Assembly (NCBI RefSeq): GCF_026342435.1
Contig: NZ_JAPEMT010000002.1
Span: forward strand, 1,550,001-1,614,000
DNA from: Streptomyces sp. NBC_00237
GTDB lineage: Bacteria > Actinomycetota > Actinomycetes > Streptomycetales > Streptomycetaceae
Length of the DNA: 64,000 nt
Reading direction: 5' to 3'
A program made the translations under genes and the position numbers. Below are positions 11,571 through 20,550 of this stretch, in pieces (within the stretch, counting starts at the first letter, position 1; the number at the start of each line of letters is the position of its first letter). A model generated the notes under the pieces. It searched no databases. It worked only from the letters and a program-made list of their open reading frames with translations, and was not told the origin of the DNA.

Positions 11571-13016
11571 CTACAGGTCGATGCCCGTGAGGACCATGAC
11601 CCGCTCGTACGTGTAGTCGTCCATGGCGTAGCGGACGCCCTCGCGGCCGATGCCGGACTGCTTGACGCCGCCGTACGGCATCTGGTCGGCACGGTAGGAG
11701 GGGACGTCGCCGACGATCACGCCGCCGACCTCCAGGGCGCGGTGGCCCCGGAAGGCCGCCTGGATGTCGTGGGTGAACAGACCGGCCTGGAGGCCGTACT
11801 TGGAGGAGTTGACGGCCTCGAACGCCTCCTGCTCCCCGTCGACCTTCTGGACGGAGAGGACCGGGCCGAAGACCTCCTCGCAGGAGAGGGTCGTGTCGGC
11901 CGGGAGGGCGGCGAGGACGGTCGGCGCGTAGGAGGCGCCGTCGCGCTTGCCGCCGGTCAGCAGCTCGGCACCGGCCTTGACCGCCTCGTCGACCCAGGAC
12001 TCGACGCGCTTGGCGGCGTCCTCGCTGACGAGCGGGCCGACGTCGGTGGAGGCGTCGGACGGATCGCCGGTGACCTGGGCCTCGACGGCGGCGACGATCT
12101 TCGGCACCAGCCGGTCGTAGACGGAGGCGTCCGCGATGACGCGCTGCACGGAGATGCAGGACTGGCCGCCCTGGTAGTTCGAGAAGGTCGCGATGCGGGT
12201 CGCGGCCCAGTCGAGGTCCTTCTCGTCGGAGAAGTCGCCGAGGACGACGGCCGCGCCGTTGCCGCCCAGCTCCAGGGTGCAGTGCTTGCGCGGGACGGAG
12301 TCGAGGATCGCGTACCCGACCGTCTCCGAGCCGGTGAAGGACACGACGGGCAGCCGCTCGTCCTGCACCAGGGCGGGCATCTTGTCGTTCGCGACGGGCA
12401 GGACCGACCAGGAGCCGGTGGGCAGGTCGGTCTCGGCCAGCAGCTCGCCGAGGATCAGCCCGGAGAGGGGGGTGGCCGGGGCGGGCTTGAGGATGATCGG
12501 CGCGCCGACGGCGATGGCCGGGGCGACCTTGTGCGCGCAGAGGTTCAGCGGGAAGTTGAACGGCGCGATGCCGAGGACGACGCCCCGGTTGAAGCGGCGG
12601 GTGAGCGCGAGGCGGCCGACGCCGCCCGCGTCGGTGTCGAGGCGCTGGGCCTCGCCGCCGTTGAAGCGGCGCGCCTCTTCGGCCGCGAAGCGGAAGACGG
12701 ACACGGCACGGCCGACTTCGCCACGGGCCCACTTGATGGGCTTGCCGTTCTCGGCGGAGATCAGCTGGGCGATCTCCTCGGTGCGCTCAAGGAGGCGGTC
12801 GGCGACGTGGACGAGGGCGGCGGCACGGGTGTGGGCCGGGGTGGCGGAGAAGCTCTCGCGCACTGCGTACGCGGCGGCTACGGCCTCTTCGACCTGGGCG
12901 TCGGTCGGGATGCTGACGGTGCCGACGGTGCGGCCGTCCCAGGGGGAGGTGACGTCGAAGGTGTCGTCGCCGGTGGCCTGGCGGCCGGCGAGCCAGAAGG
13001 CGTGGGTGGAAGTCAT
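11571..13016 (-). CDS. Aldehyde dehydrogenase (NAD(P)-dependent)
   Basis: A 481-residue ALDH-superfamily enzyme. The catalytic cysteine is in GGQSCISVQRV (about residue 280), the general-base glutamate in TLELGGNGA (about 246), and the cofactor loop in SFTGSETVGYAI; the C-terminal EVFGPVLSVQKVD block is complete. PFNFPLNLCAHKVAPA is typical of semialdehyde/glyceraldehyde-phosphate-like members. The substrate is uncertain. It is a single-gene unit between a strong terminator and an intergenic repeat; the PucR-type regulator gene lies immediately upstream on the same strand and may control it. Confidence 0.93.
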   Translation of the reverse strand: MTSTHAFWLAGRQATGDDTFDVTSPWDGRTVGTVSIPTDAQVEEAVAAAYAVRESFSATPAHTRAAALVHVADRLLERTEEIAQLISAENGKPIKWARGEVGRAVSVFRFAAEEARRFNGGEAQRLDTDAGGVGRLALTRRFNRGVVLGIAPFNFPLNLCAHKVAPAIAVGAPIILKPAPATPLSGLILGELLAETDLPTGSWSVLPVANDKMPALVQDERLPVVSFTGSETVGYAILDSVPRKHCTLELGGNGAAVVLGDFSDEKDLDWAATRIATFSNYQGGQSCISVQRVIADASVYDRLVPKIVAAVEAQVTGDPSDASTDVGPLVSEDAAKRVESWVDEAVKAGAELLTGGKRDGASYAPTVLAALPADTTLSCEEVFGPVLSVQKVDGEQEAFEAVNSSKYGLQAGLFTHDIQAAFRGHRALEVGGVIVGDVPSYRADQMPYGGVKQSGIGREGVRYAMDDYTYERVMVLTGIDL

Positions 13017-13140
13017 GTCGGGGTCCGGCCCTTCCGAGGGGTGGGGTTGGATTACGGGTCCACGGTAGGGGTGGGGACGGACCGCGTCGCTTGTCCGGGG
13101 TGGAGTGTTGGGGATGGGGTGGGTGCCGGATTGGCGGGGG

Positions 13141-13240
13141 GCAATTCCAAGCCCGTCCGGCGTTTGGGGACGCGCGGCGAAGCCGTGCAGGGGGCGAGGG
13201 GCGCAGCCCCCGGTGGGAACAGCGACCCCACGAGCCCCGC
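13141..13240. repeat. Dispersed Streptomyces intergenic repeat
   Basis: The segment contains CAAGCCCGTCCGGCGTTTGG, GCGGCGAAGCCGTGCAG and a hairpin GGGGGC...GCAGCCCCC. This block recurs in many Streptomyces intergenic regions next to gene ends. Recognition is from memory of that family. It fills most of the 258-bp gap between the PucR and aldehyde dehydrogenase genes. Confidence 0.65.
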
Positions 13241-13274
13241 AGGCCGAACAGGGTGGCCGCGCACGCGCACGGGA

Positions 13275-14873
13275 TCAGGACCCCGACGTCGCCTTCAGGG
13301 CGAGCCACAGCTCCATGCGGACGTCCGGGTCGTCCAGGGAGCGGCCCAGGATCTCCTCGACCCGCCGCATCCGGTACCGCAGCGTGTGCCGGTGCACACC
13401 GAGCTGGGCCGCCGCCGCGTCCCACTGGCCGTGCCGGGAGAGCCAGGCCCGGAGGGAGGCGACCAGATCCCCCCGCCCGGTCGCGTCGTGCTCGCGCAGC
13501 GCCCGCAGCATGCCGTCGGCGAAGGCCCGTACCGCGTCGTCCGCGAGGAGGGGAAGGACCGAGCCCGTCGCCAGCTCCTCGTGCTCGACGAGCGCCCGCC
13601 CGCGCCGCCGGGCCACCGAAAGGGCCTGTTCGGCCTGTTTGAAGGCGGTGGCCGCCGCGATCGGCCCGGCCGGGGCGGAGAGGCCGACGACCACGTCGCC
13701 GTCCTCCGCCGGTTCCATCGGCCGCGCCGCCTCCCCCCGCCGCTCCGCCATGTGTGCCGCGCACGCCGCGACCGATTCGCCGCCGTCCGCCGCCAGGATC
13801 ACCACCCGGCCCCCGTCGGGCACGACGAGGATGACCTCGCCCGCCCGTGCCGCCGCCGACTCCAGCGCGTCGACCAGGGCCTGGAGCGGTTCGTCCACGT
13901 CCGCGCCCTCCACCGCCGCCTCGGCGATCACCAACCGGAAGGGCGCGTCGAGCAGCCCTCCGTACAGATCCCCGGCGACCGCGCGGGCGTGGTCGGGCTC
14001 CCCCGCGAGCAGCATCCGCAGCACCGCCGCGCCGAGCCGTGTCTCGGCGGCCTGGAGGGCCCGGGTCCGTTCCGTGGTCAGCGTCAGCAGCGCCACTGCG
14101 GAGTGGACGGCGTACCGCTCCGCCGTGCCGAGCGGGGCCGCGGTGCCGACGGCGAGGGTGCCGCGTGCCCGGCGTCCGGCCCCCAGCGACTGGAGTTCGA
14201 CGCGGTCCTCGCCGGGCCCCTCGTCGGCCGCCCCCGCGACCCCGGCCACGACCGCGCTGGCCGGGGCGGGCCGGTCCCGCAGCCTCTCCACGTCCGGAAC
14301 GATCCGGGCGGCCCGCCTGGCCGCCCACTCCGGGGCGGCGGCGACGAGCGCGCCCGACGCGTCGTACACGGCGGCCCAGCCGTCGACGTGCGCGGCGAGC
14401 CTCGCCACCAGGTCGCCGGGCCCGGTCAGCGCCGCCCTGGTCAGCTCGCGCTGCGCCTCGAAACCGGCGGTGACCGCCCGGTACTGGTCGGCCGCGATGG
14501 CCGCCGAGACCGCCTTGGAGATGGCGAGGAAGGGGGTGCGGCGCGGCACTTCGAGAAGCGGAAGCCCCTCCTCCTTCGCCGCCGCGAGCAGGGCCTGCGG
14601 GATGTCGTCGTACGAGACGCCGACCGCGAAGCCCAGCCCGACCACCCCCGCGCCGACGAGGCGGCGCACGTACCGGCGCATCGCCTCCGGGTTCTCGGCG
14701 TCGAGCTTCATCGCGGTGATGAGGAGCAGCTCGCCGCCCTCCATGTACGGGACGGGGTCGGCGAGTTCGCTGACGTGCGCCCAGCGCACCGGGGTCTCCA
14801 GCCGGTCCTCCCCGGCGCGCACGACGAGTTTGAGCGCGGAGTGGTGGACGAGGGAGGCGAGCGTGGGCGGCAT
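13275..14873 (-). CDS. PucR-family transcriptional regulator
   Basis: A 532-residue regulator: an N-terminal PucR ligand-binding domain (MPPTLASLVHHSALKL..., containing VPYMEGGELLLITAMKL), a GGDEF-like central part and a C-terminal helix-turn-helix of the PucR type (WDAAAAQLGVHRHTLRYRMR, about residues 480-500). Members control purine, amino-acid or GABA/aldehyde catabolism. It is placed between the ATPase and an aldehyde dehydrogenase and could control the latter, gabT, or itself; this is inference. The ATG at 14873 was preferred to one 19 codons upstream because the domain begins at once. Confidence 0.9.
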   Translation of the reverse strand: MPPTLASLVHHSALKLVVRAGEDRLETPVRWAHVSELADPVPYMEGGELLLITAMKLDAENPEAMRRYVRRLVGAGVVGLGFAVGVSYDDIPQALLAAAKEEGLPLLEVPRRTPFLAISKAVSAAIAADQYRAVTAGFEAQRELTRAALTGPGDLVARLAAHVDGWAAVYDASGALVAAAPEWAARRAARIVPDVERLRDRPAPASAVVAGVAGAADEGPGEDRVELQSLGAGRRARGTLAVGTAAPLGTAERYAVHSAVALLTLTTERTRALQAAETRLGAAVLRMLLAGEPDHARAVAGDLYGGLLDAPFRLVIAEAAVEGADVDEPLQALVDALESAAARAGEVILVVPDGGRVVILAADGGESVAACAAHMAERRGEAARPMEPAEDGDVVVGLSAPAGPIAAATAFKQAEQALSVARRRGRALVEHEELATGSVLPLLADDAVRAFADGMLRALREHDATGRGDLVASLRAWLSRHGQWDAAAAQLGVHRHTLRYRMRRVEEILGRSLDDPDVRMELWLALKATSGS

Positions 14874-14984
14874 CGGAGGGCGGAACCTTCTCGGGGGAAA
14901 TGTGCCGTCCCGTATGAACGGCACTGCCAATTCTGCCAGGGCGTACCTAAAGCGCGTGTCGCCGAGCCCCGAGGACCACCGGTC

Positions 14985-17336
14985 TCACTCCCGCAGATCC
15001 ACCAGCAGCGGCGGGGCGTGCTCCCCGCCCACCGTCGTCAGCGACAGCACCGCGTGCCCTGCGGGTACCCCGCGCGCCAGCTCGGATGCGGACCAGCGTT
15101 CGCGCTCCACCTTCTTGACGGTGACCGCCCTGGTCACGACGGCCTTCCCCGTCACGAGCTTGCGCAACGCGTGCACGGCCCGCGTGAAGGGCTGGTTCGC
15201 GAAGACGGTGTGCTGGGCGACCTCGGTGGTCTCCACCCACTCCGTCCCCCACGCCTCGGTGAAGCGCCGCCCGTCCCAGGTGGTCACCCCGGAGAACGCC
15301 ATGTGGCAGCCGACCGCCCCCAGCAACGGAATGTGCAGCGCCTCCGGCACGTCGTCGACCGTACGGAGGTTGAGCACGACCCCCGCGTTCGCCGAGCGGA
15401 GCCGCCCGATGCCGCGCACGGTGTCGGCGGTGAGGGTGGCCGTGGCGTCGTCCAGGACCAGGCAGGCGAAGAGCGAACGGTCGGCGCGCGCGGTGACGGC
15501 GGTCAGGAACTGGGCCAGGACCAGCCGGGCCAGCAGCCTCGACGCCTCCGCGTGCCCCTGCTCGGGCAGCTCCACGCGGACCCGCATCGGGTGGTGCTGG
15601 AGGGCGCGCAGCGAGAACGGGCGGGCCGCCGGGTCGGTCGCGAAGAAGTCCGAGAAGGCGGGCCGGTCGAGGAGTGCCAGCCGGTCGGCGAGGGCCGGGC
15701 ACGGGTCGGCGGCGGTGCCCATCTGGCGCACCCGCGACGAGAGGTCGCGCAGCATCGCGGCCTCCCCCGCCGCGTCGAGGTCGCCCGCCAAGCGCTGGAG
15801 GGCGGCCGGGTCGGCGCGCAGGAGTTCGTACAGCTCGGGGACGGCGGGGAAGCGGCCGTGCACCACGTGGTGGGGGCCGATCAGCTGGGCCAGCGCGGTC
15901 GCCGCCCGCCCGGTGTCGACGGCGTCGAGGTCGCCGACGAGGGCCTCGGCGAGGACGGCCGACGCTGCTTCGACGTCGGTGGTGCCGCCGTAGAGGTCGA
16001 GGTCGTGGACGGAGGCGGGGTCGCCGATCCGGACCACGACGTCGTACGCGGCGTCCTCGCCGAGCGGCGTCCCGGCGGCGCAGACCGCGAGGACGGCGCA
16101 CGTCCCGGCGAGCGCCTGGAGGGCGAGGGACTCGACGACGGGGGCGGTGAGCCGCCGCGTCTTGCCCGTGCCGGGCGGGCCGACGGCCAGCAGGGAGGTG
16201 CCGAGCACGGCGGGTTCCAGGGCGACTCCGACGCCCCTCCACCGGTACGGATTGGGCTCCGCGTCGACGTACCTGCCGATCCGCACCTGCCCGGCGAGGA
16301 GATCGTGGCGGGCGGTGCGGCGCGGCAGGTCGCGGTCGCCGGAGGGGTGGGCGAAGGCGGCGGCGCCGTCGCGCAGGACGGTGGCGGCGAACCTCTCGCG
16401 CCGTGCCGGGTCGTCGCCCACCGTGTCCCAGACCGCCCGGACCCGTACGACGTCGAGGTCGCTCATCCGCCCGCCGCGCACCTCGGCGGTGAGCCGCTCG
16501 GCGGCCTCGCGCTCGCCCGCCGCCCGCAGCTCGGGCCAGCGGGCGGGGTCGGCGGTGGGGTGGGCGGGGGCGACCGGGTCGGGCGTCTTCGTACGGCGCA
16601 GGAGGCCGAGCCAGCCGCCCATGCGGGCGAAGGGCCAGAGCAGGGCGAGGGTGATCACGGCGTACAGGAAGTACGAGACGGTCATGGCCCGGGTGACGTC
16701 GCCCGCCGCGTCCGGCTGGAGCCACTCCTCGGGAAGCAGCAGGAAGACGGGGTCGACGACGAGGAGGGTGCGCGACCAGGTGAGCACCTGGACGATGGCG
16801 GCGAGCCCGAGGGCGGTCAGCGCCCGGCCGGGCTGCGGGCGACTGCTGACGAAGCGGCGGAAGACCTCGGACCAGTTGCCGAGCCTGCCGAACCAGTACA
16901 CGAGCGCCGCGCCCACGAGCCCGTTGTAGATCACCACCGCCTCGGCGGCCTCGGCGGTTCTGGCGCCGCCGAACATCCCGAAGTTCCACCACTCCCCGGG
17001 GGTGAAGAGCTTGAGCGGCACGAGCTGGTACGGAATGTAGGCGTTGCGCCACAGCGACCAGAGCAGCAGCCCGGACAGCAGCGAGATGACCGCGCCGACG
17101 AGCAGCGACCGGTCGCCGACCTCTTCCTCGTCCGGCCGGTCGGCCCTCGGCACGTGCCCGTACCGCCAGATCCCCGCCCCGGCCGCCGGCCGCGCCTTCG
17201 TCAGCCAGTCCTCGGTACGGGACAACGGCGGCGCGGCGGCGGGCACCGGCGGCAGGTGGGCGGGCGGCGGTCCGGCCGGGCGGGGCACCGAACCCGTGCG
17301 GGTGTCACGAGCCTCGTGCCTGTCACCGGTGTTCAT
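14985..17336 (-). CDS. Membrane-anchored P-loop ATPase, conserved in Streptomyces
   Basis: The 783-residue protein begins MNTGDRHEARDTRTG after a GAGGGGCAG site. A proline-rich cytoplasmic leader is followed by four or five membrane helices (about residues 75-260, e.g. LLVGAVISLLSGLLLWSLW), then a cytosolic part with Walker A GPPGTGKT at about residue 397 and a probable Walker B FACLVLDD near 660. The layout is like TraG/VirD4 or FtsK-type pumps, but no gamma motif or conjugation partner is present, so DNA transport is not supported. It is divergent from gabT, with a shared 229-bp promoter region. Function unknown. Confidence 0.82.
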   Translation of the reverse strand: MNTGDRHEARDTRTGSVPRPAGPPPAHLPPVPAAAPPLSRTEDWLTKARPAAGAGIWRYGHVPRADRPDEEEVGDRSLLVGAVISLLSGLLLWSLWRNAYIPYQLVPLKLFTPGEWWNFGMFGGARTAEAAEAVVIYNGLVGAALVYWFGRLGNWSEVFRRFVSSRPQPGRALTALGLAAIVQVLTWSRTLLVVDPVFLLLPEEWLQPDAAGDVTRAMTVSYFLYAVITLALLWPFARMGGWLGLLRRTKTPDPVAPAHPTADPARWPELRAAGEREAAERLTAEVRGGRMSDLDVVRVRAVWDTVGDDPARRERFAATVLRDGAAAFAHPSGDRDLPRRTARHDLLAGQVRIGRYVDAEPNPYRWRGVGVALEPAVLGTSLLAVGPPGTGKTRRLTAPVVESLALQALAGTCAVLAVCAAGTPLGEDAAYDVVVRIGDPASVHDLDLYGGTTDVEAASAVLAEALVGDLDAVDTGRAATALAQLIGPHHVVHGRFPAVPELYELLRADPAALQRLAGDLDAAGEAAMLRDLSSRVRQMGTAADPCPALADRLALLDRPAFSDFFATDPAARPFSLRALQHHPMRVRVELPEQGHAEASRLLARLVLAQFLTAVTARADRSLFACLVLDDATATLTADTVRGIGRLRSANAGVVLNLRTVDDVPEALHIPLLGAVGCHMAFSGVTTWDGRRFTEAWGTEWVETTEVAQHTVFANQPFTRAVHALRKLVTGKAVVTRAVTVKKVERERWSASELARGVPAGHAVLSLTTVGGEHAPPLLVDLRE

Positions 17337-17565
17337 GTGCTGCCCCTCGTCCCCACGAACCAGCTGTACGTCCTGCCCAGACGGCCAATCTAGGGCCTGC
17401 ACGGCCCGAGCGGCGTCCCCGCACACCGAGGGCCCGCTATGTCCGTACCGGACAACACGCCCCCCGTACTTCTCCGCGGCGGAACATGCCCCCCGCGCCG
17501 CGCCGCCCCTAGCCTGCGGAGTAACCGAAGCGTCCGATTCACCCCATCCCCACCAGGAGCCCCTC

Positions 17566-18909
17566 ATGAGCGCAGTCCCGCAGGAGCGCCGCGTCGTCAC
17601 CGCCATCCCCGGCCCGAAGTCGCAGGAGCTTCAGGCCCGCCGCACGGCGGCGGTCGCCGGTGGGGTGGGTTCTGTACTTCCCGTGTTCACGACGCGCGCC
17701 GGTGGCGGCATCGTGGAGGACGTCGACGGCAACCGCCTGATCGACTTCGGCTCCGGCATCGCCGTGACCTCGGTCGGCGCGTCCGCCGAGGCCGTGGTGC
17801 GCCGCGCGACCGCGCAGCTCCAGGACTTCACGCACACCTGTTTCATGGTCACGCCGTACGAGGGCTACGTCGAGGTCTGCGAGCAGCTCGCCGAGCTGAC
17901 GCCGGGCGACCACGCCAAGAAGTCGGCCCTGTTCAACTCCGGCGCCGAGGCCGTCGAGAACGCGGTGAAGATCGCCCGCGCGTACACCAAGCGCACGGCC
18001 GTCGTCGTCTTCGACCACGGCTACCACGGCCGTACGAACCTCACCATGGGCATGACCGCCAAGAACATGCCGTACAAGCACGGCTTCGGTCCGTTCGCCC
18101 CGGAGATCTACCGCGTCCCGGTCGCGTACGGCTACCGCTGGCCGACGGGTGCCGAGAACGCGGGTGCCGAGGCGTCCGCCCAGGCCATCGACATGATCAC
18201 CAAGCAGATCGGCGCGGAGAACGTCGCCGCGATCATCATCGAGCCGGTGCTCGGCGAGGGCGGCTTCATCGAGCCCGCGAAGGGCTTCCTGCCCGCGATC
18301 TCGAAGTTCGCCACCGACAACGGCATCGTGTTCGTCGCGGACGAGATCCAGTCCGGCTTCTGCCGCACCGGCCAGTGGTTCGCGTGCGAGGACGAGGGTG
18401 TCGTCCCGGACCTGATCACGACCGCCAAGGGCATCGCGGGCGGTCTGCCGCTCGCCGCCGTGACGGGCCGCGCCGAGATCATGGACGCCCCGCACGCGGG
18501 CGGCCTGGGCGGCACGTACGGCGGCAACCCGGTGGCGTGCGCCGCCGCGCTCGGCGCGATCGAGACGATGAAGGAGCTGGACCTCAACGGGAAGGCGAAG
18601 CGCATCGAGGAGGTCATGAAGGGCCGCCTCGCCGCGATGGCGGAGAAGCACGACGTCATCGGTGACATCCGCGGCCGTGGCGCGATGATCGCGATCGAGC
18701 TGGTCGTGTCCGGCACCAAGGACGGGGACAAGACCCCGAACGCCGCCGCTGCCGCCGCGCTCGCCAAGGCGTGCCACCAGGAGGGTCTGCTGGTCCTGAC
18801 CTGCGGAACCTACGGCAACGTGCTGCGTTTCCTGCCGCCGCTCGTCATCGGCGAGGACCTGCTGAACGAGGGCCTGGACATCATCGAGAACGCCTTCGCG
18901 GGCATCTGA
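17566..18909 (+). CDS. gabT: 4-aminobutyrate aminotransferase
   Basis: A 447-residue class III PLP-dependent aminotransferase that moves the amino group of GABA to 2-oxoglutarate, giving succinic semialdehyde. Visible features are FGSGIAVTSVGA, the PLP-aspartate in VADEIQSGFCRTG and the Schiff-base lysine in LITTAKGIAGGLPLAAV (about residue 288). The ATG at 17566 follows CAGGAG. It fits the downstream end of the polyamine route encoded nearby (polyamines to aminobutyraldehyde to GABA). No succinic semialdehyde dehydrogenase is certain in the window, though the ALDH at 11571-13016 is a candidate. Confidence 0.95.
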   Translation: MSAVPQERRVVTAIPGPKSQELQARRTAAVAGGVGSVLPVFTTRAGGGIVEDVDGNRLIDFGSGIAVTSVGASAEAVVRRATAQLQDFTHTCFMVTPYEGYVEVCEQLAELTPGDHAKKSALFNSGAEAVENAVKIARAYTKRTAVVVFDHGYHGRTNLTMGMTAKNMPYKHGFGPFAPEIYRVPVAYGYRWPTGAENAGAEASAQAIDMITKQIGAENVAAIIIEPVLGEGGFIEPAKGFLPAISKFATDNGIVFVADEIQSGFCRTGQWFACEDEGVVPDLITTAKGIAGGLPLAAVTGRAEIMDAPHAGGLGGTYGGNPVACAAALGAIETMKELDLNGKAKRIEEVMKGRLAAMAEKHDVIGDIRGRGAMIAIELVVSGTKDGDKTPNAAAAAALAKACHQEGLLVLTCGTYGNVLRFLPPLVIGEDLLNEGLDIIENAFAGI

Positions 18910-19024
18910 TCCGTACCGGGCGGGAAGCGCCGAGAGTCCGCCTGTGAAGAACGTGTGGGGGGCCAATGGCGGGATCGGGGTCCCGCTGTCGGTCCCCCCG
19001 CTCCTGCCGTACGGTTCCTGACAG

Positions 19025-19900
19025 ATGAGAGAAACACCCCGCCCGCAGGGGACTGCGGGCGATTCCGGGGCGGGGCTTCCGCAGCACTTCCCTGGTCGTG
19101 CCTTCGCGCACAACACCCCCGGAGCCTCTGGCTCCGGATCTCTTCACCGATCGGACGACGGTACGCCCCACACCCCCCGGGGCGTCCGCCACTCCGGTCC
19201 GCCCGACTGCCCCGGAGCTTCCCCCCCTGCTCCGGGGCAGTCGGCATGTCCGCGCACCTTCCCGCGCGCGTTCCTGCTCACGCTCGTAGCGGCCGCGCTG
19301 CTCTTCGCCCTGGTCACCTGGCAGGTCGTGGCGCACGGGCCGCTGTGGCACGCCGATGTGCGCCTCGACCGGGCGGTCGTCGGCTCGGGGCCCCGGTGGC
19401 TCACCGGGTTCCTCGCCGACCTCGGCAGCATGCGCGTCGCGCTCCCAGTCCTCGCGGCGGCCGTCGCACACGCGCTGTGGCGGGGCCTGCGGGCGGCGCC
19501 GCTCGCGGCCGTGCTCGCCATGGGGGCGGTGCCGCTCCTCGTCGTACCGCTGAAGGCCGGGATCGACCGGCCCGCACCGCTGGACGCCGCGCTGTCGGGG
19601 TACTACCCGTCGGGGCACACGGCGACGGCGGCCGTCGCGTACGGCGGGGCCGCTCTGCTGCTGCACGCCTGCGGGCACGCCCGATGGCCGATGCCCGTCG
19701 CGACGGCCCTGTCGCTCGCGACCGGCACCGGTCTCGTCCTGCACGGCTACCACTGGCCGCTGGACGTGGTGGGCAGCGGGTGCCTGGGCGTGCTGCTGCT
19801 GGGGCCGCTGCGGTGGCTCGGACGACGGCCGCTCAGCCGTCCGCCGCTCAGCCCCCGGCCCCTCGGCCGTGGGCCGCTCAGCCGTCGCCCTCGGGCCTGA
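19025..19900 (+). CDS. PAP2-superfamily membrane phosphatase
   Basis: A lipid-phosphate phosphatase-like protein of 291 residues. The three catalytic motifs are present: KAGIDRPAP (K-x6-RP type), YPSGH, and the SR/HxxxD motif as VLHGYHWPLDVVGS. Five to six membrane helices begin at about residue 82 (FLLTLVAAALLFALV). The first 80 residues are Pro/Gly-rich and there is no usable GTG or TTG after the ATG at 19025, so this start stands although it lacks a strong ribosome site. Three perfect hairpins lie inside this leader. The 3' end overlaps the convergent gene by 23 bp. Substrate unknown (polyprenyl or phosphatidic phosphates). Confidence 0.82.
   Translation: MRETPRPQGTAGDSGAGLPQHFPGRAFAHNTPGASGSGSLHRSDDGTPHTPRGVRHSGPPDCPGASPPAPGQSACPRTFPRAFLLTLVAAALLFALVTWQVVAHGPLWHADVRLDRAVVGSGPRWLTGFLADLGSMRVALPVLAAAVAHALWRGLRAAPLAAVLAMGAVPLLVVPLKAGIDRPAPLDAALSGYYPSGHTATAAVAYGGAALLLHACGHARWPMPVATALSLATGTGLVLHGYHWPLDVVGSGCLGVLLLGPLRWLGRRPLSRPPLSPRPLGRGPLSRRPRA
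19041..19237. other. Three consecutive perfect hairpins in PAP2 leader
   Basis: Stem 1: GCCCGCAG (19041-19048) with 19053-19060. Stem 2: CCGGAGCC (19119-19126) with 19130-19137. Stem 3: CCCCGGAGC (19210-19218) with 19229-19237. They follow gabT by 130-330 bp and lie inside the predicted N-terminal codons of the PAP2 gene; they may terminate gabT transcription or attenuate PAP2. Confidence 0.7.
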
Positions 19901-20369
19901 GGTCCCGCTCCGCGCGCTGCGCCCGCACCATCCGGCTCGCCGCCTCGTGCATCGCCAGTTCCAGGATCGTGGGGTCCGTGAGGGTGCCCCGGCCGTCCGG
20001 GGCGACCAGCCAGCGGACGCCTCCGGTGGTGGCGCGGCCCGGGTACGGGACGACGATCCAGGTGCCCCGCCCCGCGCCCCGCACCCCGGTACCGAGCCAG
20101 CGGGCTGCGGTGCCCGCGGGGACGAAGAACCCCATGCGGGAGTCCCCGAAGTCGGCGAGCACGGGGCCCGGGCGGTCGACCAGGCGGGTCAGTACGTCGA
20201 GGGTGGGGTAGCCGAGTTCGCCCGGCAGGATCAGGACGTCCCAGTACCTTCCGGCGGGCAGGAGCGCGACGCCCAGGGGGTTGCGCTCCCACTCCCATCG
20301 GCAGGCGTCGGGGTCCGGGGCCACCGAGACCAGCCATTCCACTGCGGTCTTCGCTTCCGAGCCAACCAT
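19878..20369 (-). CDS. Conserved hypothetical protein
   Basis: A 163-residue soluble protein starting MVGSEAKTAVEWLVSVAPDP with an AAGGAGG site 10 bp ahead, which decides this start over a longer frame. It contains PLGVALLPAGRYWDVLILPG and a tail rich in charged residues. The pattern of a short alpha/beta domain with WLVAPDGRGTLTDP resembles the N-terminal half of bifunctional primase/polymerase-like proteins of Streptomyces, but no catalytic residues are evident, so no function is assigned. It is convergent with and overlaps the PAP2 gene. Confidence 0.72.
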   Translation of the reverse strand: MVGSEAKTAVEWLVSVAPDPDACRWEWERNPLGVALLPAGRYWDVLILPGELGYPTLDVLTRLVDRPGPVLADFGDSRMGFFVPAGTAARWLGTGVRGAGRGTWIVVPYPGRATTGGVRWLVAPDGRGTLTDPTILELAMHEAASRMVRAQRAERDLRPEGDG

Positions 20370-20501
20370 CGCGGGCGGGCCTCCTTCTTCCTTCGCTGTG
20401 CACGGATCAGTGCGTACACAGGAGAGAAGGGGGTCGGGCCGGACTATGACGCGGGTTTCGCTACTTGTTGGTAGTGAGGTGGGGTCACCGCAGGTAACAG
20501 T

Positions 20502-20532
20502 TGTGCGCCCCCGGGGAAACCGGGGGCGCACA
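20502..20532 (-). terminator. Terminator of the polyamine operon
   Basis: A perfect 13-bp stem (TGTGCGCCCCCGG at 20502-20514 with 20520-20532) and GGAAA loop lie 18 bp after the FAD oxidase stop codon. Confidence 0.85.
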
Positions 20533-20550
20533 CACCTGTGGAGCAGGGGC

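Noticed and set aside
14985..17336. A conjugation pump (TraG/FtsK) indicating a second mobile element
   Set aside because: Only the membrane-plus-P-loop layout is similar; there is no relaxase, att site or element gene nearby and base composition equals that of the host.
11742..17393. An open frame of 1883 codons on the plus strand
   Set aside because: It is antisense to the aldehyde dehydrogenase, PucR and ATPase genes. High third-position GC keeps the opposite frame free of stops. Its product is a low-complexity Gly/Arg/Glu-rich string with no domain.
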